Origin: Tenderia sp965602225
GTDB taxonomy: Bacteria > Pseudomonadota > Gammaproteobacteria > Tenderiales > Tenderiaceae
Direction of reading: 5' to 3'
Length of the DNA: 9,443 bases
Assembly (NCBI GenBank): GCA_965602225.1
Contig: CBFCYE010000061.1
Coordinates: forward strand, 1 to 9,443
This document shows, one piece after another, positions 6,863 through 9,443 of this stretch (position 1 is the first letter of the stretch; the number at the start of each line of letters is the position of its first letter). The position numbers and the translations under genes were made by a program. Below the pieces are notes generated by a model. The model searched no databases. It was not told where the DNA came from and saw only the letters and a program-made list of their open reading frames with translations.

Positions 6863-8323
6863 CTATTCTTCTGGCAATCTAATCGCCAGAAACACCGGCC
6901 CATCACGCCTTTGAATCAGTACAGCCACCGGTTTACCACCCGGCAACTCTGTGGATATTTCACGGAACTGCTTGGCATCATTGATGTTTTTGCTATTGAT
7001 CATGACAATCACATCACCCTCTCTAATACCGGCATCATTGGCCGGGCCAGCCTTAACGCCCGTGACCAAGACACCGCTGTCAGCCAGCCCCCACTCTTCA
7101 CGCTGTTCTTTGGTGAGATCGGCAACATCAAGCTTAAGCCGTTTATCCTTAGCAGTACCCGGCTCAGCTGAGGCAAGTTCAAGCTCATCACTGCCCGGCA
7201 ACTCACCAATACTGACTTTCAGGGTTTTCACCTTGCCGTTGCGGATGACCTTGACCGGGACATCCTTATTAATAGGTGTAACGCCAACCATTGGCGGCAA
7301 TGACGATGAGGTTTGCACCTCTCGACCATTAAATTCGATGATAATGTCACCCACCTCAAAACCGGCAGCAACAGCCGGGCTGTCAGGCAATACCTGGGAG
7401 ACCAAGGCACCAATAGGTTTGTCCATTGCAAAGGATTCGGCCAGTTCACGGGTAACATCCTGAATCAACACCCCCAACCAACCACGGGTGACATGCCCGA
7501 CATCCTTAATCTGATCAACCACACTCATAGCCAGATCAATAGGAATGGTAAACGACAAACCCATAAAACCACCGGTTCGACTATAGATCTGGGCATTCAC
7601 ACCAATCACTTCACCATTCATATTAAACAGAGGCCCACCCGAATTCCCCGGGTTAATGGCAACATCGGTCTGAATAAAGGGCACATAGTTTTCGTTTGGC
7701 AGGCTACGACGCAAGGCACTAATAATGCCTGAGGTAACGGTATGATCGAAATCAAATGGCGAACCAATTGCCACAACCCACTGGCCAACCTTCAGCTTGT
7801 TAGAGTCTCCGATCTTGACCACCGGCAGATTCTTGGCATCAACCTTGAGCAGAGCAACATCACTACGCTTGTCGCTACCGATTACCTCAGCCTCAAGCTC
7901 GCGGCGATCATTCAAGCGAACAATAATTTCGTCGGCATCACGAATCACATGATAATTAGTCAGTATGTAGCCGTCTTTTGAAATGATAAAACCGGAACCC
8001 AGGGAATGAGAATCATACTCACGCTGTGGCCTCTCCTGTTCCTGGCCATGATGAGGTGGACGCTGCTGTTCGAAAAAACGGCGAAAGAACTCGTCAAAAG
8101 GCGTACCTTCAGGAAAATCCGGCATCCCGTGAGGAAAACCACGCGTTTGATTGGCCTGGACCTTTTGAGTTGTACTGATATTCACAACAGCCGCGCCATT
8201 GTTTTCAACAATAGAGACAAAATCAGGCAAATCAGCCGCTGCACTTAGCCCCGGCGCAAAACCCGCAGCCATGCTCAAAAAAACTGCAAACACGATGCCT
8301 ACTGATTTCTGTTTAACCCTCAA
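6863..8323 (-). CDS. mucD: Periplasmic serine protease MucD (DegP/HtrA family, Do type)
   Basis: MucD is an ATP-independent periplasmic protease and chaperone that removes misfolded envelope proteins and, in Pseudomonas, restrains AlgU signalling. From the preferred TTG start it is 486 residues. It has a signal peptide (about 1-29, beginning MRVKQK and ending GLSAAA), a proline-, glutamine- and histidine-rich loop (about 84-107), a trypsin-like domain with catalytic His125 (TNYHV), Asp155 (RSDVALL) and Ser228 (NPGNSGGP), and two PDZ domains (about 278-371 and 390-482). TTG at 8323 is chosen because AAGGAGAG lies at ideal spacing and the signal peptide then starts normally. The longer GTG at 8365 overlaps the rseC stop but has no ribosome binding site and gives an odd 14-residue extension. 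The gene follows rseC and ends the sigma-E operon. Confidence 0.96.
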   Translation of the reverse strand: MRVKQKSVGIVFAVFLSMAAGFAPGLSAAADLPDFVSIVENNGAAVVNISTTQKVQANQTRGFPHGMPDFPEGTPFDEFFRRFFEQQRPPHHGQEQERPQREYDSHSLGSGFIISKDGYILTNYHVIRDADEIIVRLNDRRELEAEVIGSDKRSDVALLKVDAKNLPVVKIGDSNKLKVGQWVVAIGSPFDFDHTVTSGIISALRRSLPNENYVPFIQTDVAINPGNSGGPLFNMNGEVIGVNAQIYSRTGGFMGLSFTIPIDLAMSVVDQIKDVGHVTRGWLGVLIQDVTRELAESFAMDKPIGALVSQVLPDSPAVAAGFEVGDIIIEFNGREVQTSSSLPPMVGVTPINKDVPVKVIRNGKVKTLKVSIGELPGSDELELASAEPGTAKDKRLKLDVADLTKEQREEWGLADSGVLVTGVKAGPANDAGIREGDVIVMINSKNINDAKQFREISTELPGGKPVAVLIQRRDGPVFLAIRLPEE

Positions 8324-8328
8324 TGCTT

Positions 8329-8336
8329 CTCTCCTT
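8329..8336 (-). promoter_or_regulatory. Strong ribosome binding site deciding the mucD start
   Basis: On the minus strand AAGGAGAG (8336-8329) places GGAG seven bases before the TTG at 8323-8321. It lies downstream of the rival GTG at 8365 and so would be inside the coding region if that start were used. It is one of the best Shine-Dalgarno matches in the window. Confidence 0.8.
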
Positions 8337-8361
8337 GGGTTGAGACCTTTAATAAGAGCTG

Positions 8362-8844
8362 TCACTTTGAGCCAGCAACAGTTTGTTCAAATGATTGATT
8401 ACAATAACGCAAAACGATAGGTTGATAGCGCTCATCATGAGAAATTTTACGACTGAACAATCTAACCAGATAAAAACCTAAAAACAAACCAACAATACCA
8501 AAAATGGCAACCAAACCATCGGGCTGTTGAATTGTCATCTCTTTAGCCAGCACGTCACCCAACATTGCCATCAGAATCAAACCAAGCAACGGCAGGCCAT
8601 ATACCGCTAAAGAACCACGTACCAGCGCGTCTTCTTCCAGGCCCAACACCACCGTTTCACCAGGGGCGGCATTGATCTGATTCAGGGCTTTGACTCGACT
8701 AAAACGATTAGCATAGACCTTGGACAAGACTCCGGTGCCACAACCCTTGTTAGCCGAACAACTGGAACAGGCACTCTTACGTTCGGTCTCAACCCAGGCA
8801 TAATCGCCGTCACAGGAAACAATCTGCCCTGTCTCTTCGATCAT
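8362..8844 (-). CDS. rseC: SoxR-reducing / sigma-E regulatory protein RseC (MucC)
   Basis: RseC/MucC is an inner-membrane protein. In E. coli it is encoded in the rpoE operon, affects sigma-E weakly and takes part with the Rsx complex in reducing SoxR. In Pseudomonas (MucC) it modulates AlgU activity. The 160-residue product has an N-terminal soluble part with cysteines 11, 26, 29 and 35 (CSSCSANKGC, 26-35), a possible metal or redox site. Two hydrophobic membrane segments follow (about 77-97 and 110-129), then a short basic cytoplasmic tail. A further cysteine at 148 is near the C-terminus. Its ATG overlaps the TGA stop of rseB (ATGA), so translation is coupled. The spacer to the preferred mucD start is 38 bases. 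Length and architecture match the family. Confidence 0.95.
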   Translation of the reverse strand: MIEETGQIVSCDGDYAWVETERKSACSSCSANKGCGTGVLSKVYANRFSRVKALNQINAAPGETVVLGLEEDALVRGSLAVYGLPLLGLILMAMLGDVLAKEMTIQQPDGLVAIFGIVGLFLGFYLVRLFSRKISHDERYQPIVLRYCNQSFEQTVAGSK

Positions 8845-9443
8845 TGTGGTGCGGTTTCCAGACTAATAGACTGACCTATCGTGGTGACTGTCACTTCCGG
8901 TACATCACCAACAACTGTAATTTGATAACCCGCTTCAACATTACCAAAGGCGCTAACAGCCCCCATTCGCGAGACACCGACAAAGGCATCACCTTCAGAC
9001 TTGGCCCGTTCGATAAAGACAGAAACAGATGCCAGCCCGTCGCTATAGACCATATGTTCAAAATTATTATTGGGACTCTTCACGTCGGTATTGAGCAATG
9101 AAAAACCATCGGGCAGCTTGCCAACCAGCCAGCGCGGCTTGCTTGCTTGCTCAGCCGACGACACAACATCTGCTTGACTAGCCGACGACTCACGTTCAAA
9201 ACCAGCGCTGTTTTGACCAGGCTGTAGCAACTCCAGCGAGGTGAACATCACCTGTTCAAGCGTTGCCCCCTCTTGATCCAGCAAATCAGACTTGAGCAAT
9301 AAGCCTGTCTCTCTATCCAGCCAGAGGCGATACCCATAACGGTATTCATCTTTGGGACTGACTGAGACCAACTGCGTTGCACGCCCGGCTGCCCGGTCAC
9401 TACCAAGCAACTTGAGAGCGTAATAGCTATCAACCTTTTCCAG
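8841..9443 (-). CDS. rseB: Sigma-E factor regulatory protein RseB (MucB), C-terminal part
   Basis: RseB/MucB is a periplasmic protein that binds the anti-sigma factor RseA/MucA, shields it from cleavage and senses mislocalised lipopolysaccharide or lipoprotein. The window holds the last 200 codons. The reading frame is open to the edge at 9443, so the apparent TTG at 9410 is an internal leucine and not a start. Diagnostic blocks are YRYGYRLWLDRETGLLLKSD, the junction of the lipoprotein-fold domain, and the C-terminal domain with KPRWLVGKLPDGF, VYSDGLASVSVFIE, SRMGAVSAFG and TVVGDVPEVTV. Its stop overlaps the rseC start (ATGA). The N-terminal half, its signal peptide and presumably rpoE/algU and rseA/mucA lie beyond the window. 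Confidence 0.95.
   Translation of the reverse strand: MEKVDSYYALKLLGSDRAAGRATQLVSVSPKDEYRYGYRLWLDRETGLLLKSDLLDQEGATLEQVMFTSLELLQPGQNSAGFERESSASQADVVSSAEQASKPRWLVGKLPDGFSLLNTDVKSPNNNFEHMVYSDGLASVSVFIERAKSEGDAFVGVSRMGAVSAFGNVEAGYQITVVGDVPEVTVTTIGQSISLETAPQ

Noticed and set aside
6951..7463. Plus-strand open frame of 170 codons, overlapping others at 7313-7732
   Set aside because: It is opposite the PDZ domains of mucD. Its serine-, leucine- and proline-rich composition is typical of an antisense reading of a coding region, and there is no ribosome binding site or family signature.

Overview
The window is a stretch of conserved bacterial chromosome, most likely from a non-enteric gammaproteobacterium of moderate GC content. 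Evidence for this is the gene order rseB(mucB)-rseC(mucC)-mucD-lepA-lepB-DUF4845-rnc-era-recO-pdxJ-acpS, a Pseudomonas-like arrangement in which the sigma-E (AlgU) envelope-stress cluster sits directly upstream of the lepA-lepB-rnc-era-recO-pdxJ-acpS housekeeping cluster. The species cannot be named from the sequence alone. Every supported gene lies on the minus strand, so transcription runs from high to low coordinates.

Layout in the direction of transcription. At 9443-6863 is the end of a sigma-E regulatory operon: rseB (its 5' part lies outside the window), rseC and the periplasmic protease mucD. A strong intrinsic terminator (6840-6812) closes it. A candidate sigma-70-type promoter (6810-6782) begins immediately after, its -35 box one base from the terminator U-tract. 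It would start the second operon, 6727-185: lepA, lepB, a DUF4845 gene, rnc, era, recO, pdxJ and acpS. Genes here are packed with gaps of 0 to 27 bases or overlap by one base. The last 184 bases hold a short spacer, a candidate tRNA promoter and an initiator tRNA-Met gene cut by the window edge.

How the genes fit together. RseB senses envelope damage and protects the anti-sigma factor. RseC is an inner-membrane protein with a cysteine cluster. MucD degrades misfolded periplasmic proteins. LepA (elongation factor 4), RNase III, Era and initiator tRNA all serve translation and ribosome assembly. LepB removes signal peptides from exported proteins, including MucD. RecO serves recombinational repair, PdxJ makes pyridoxine 5'-phosphate, and AcpS activates acyl carrier protein.

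I found no mobile element, CRISPR array, defence system, toxin-antitoxin pair or other unrecognised system. The points most worth a second look are: a cysteine in RNase III where the E. coli enzyme has metal-binding Asp114; the pilin-like N-terminus of the DUF4845 protein; a U at position 1 of the initiator tRNA; the terminator-promoter junction before lepA; and two non-ATG starts (mucD and rnc) that the sequence strongly supports.
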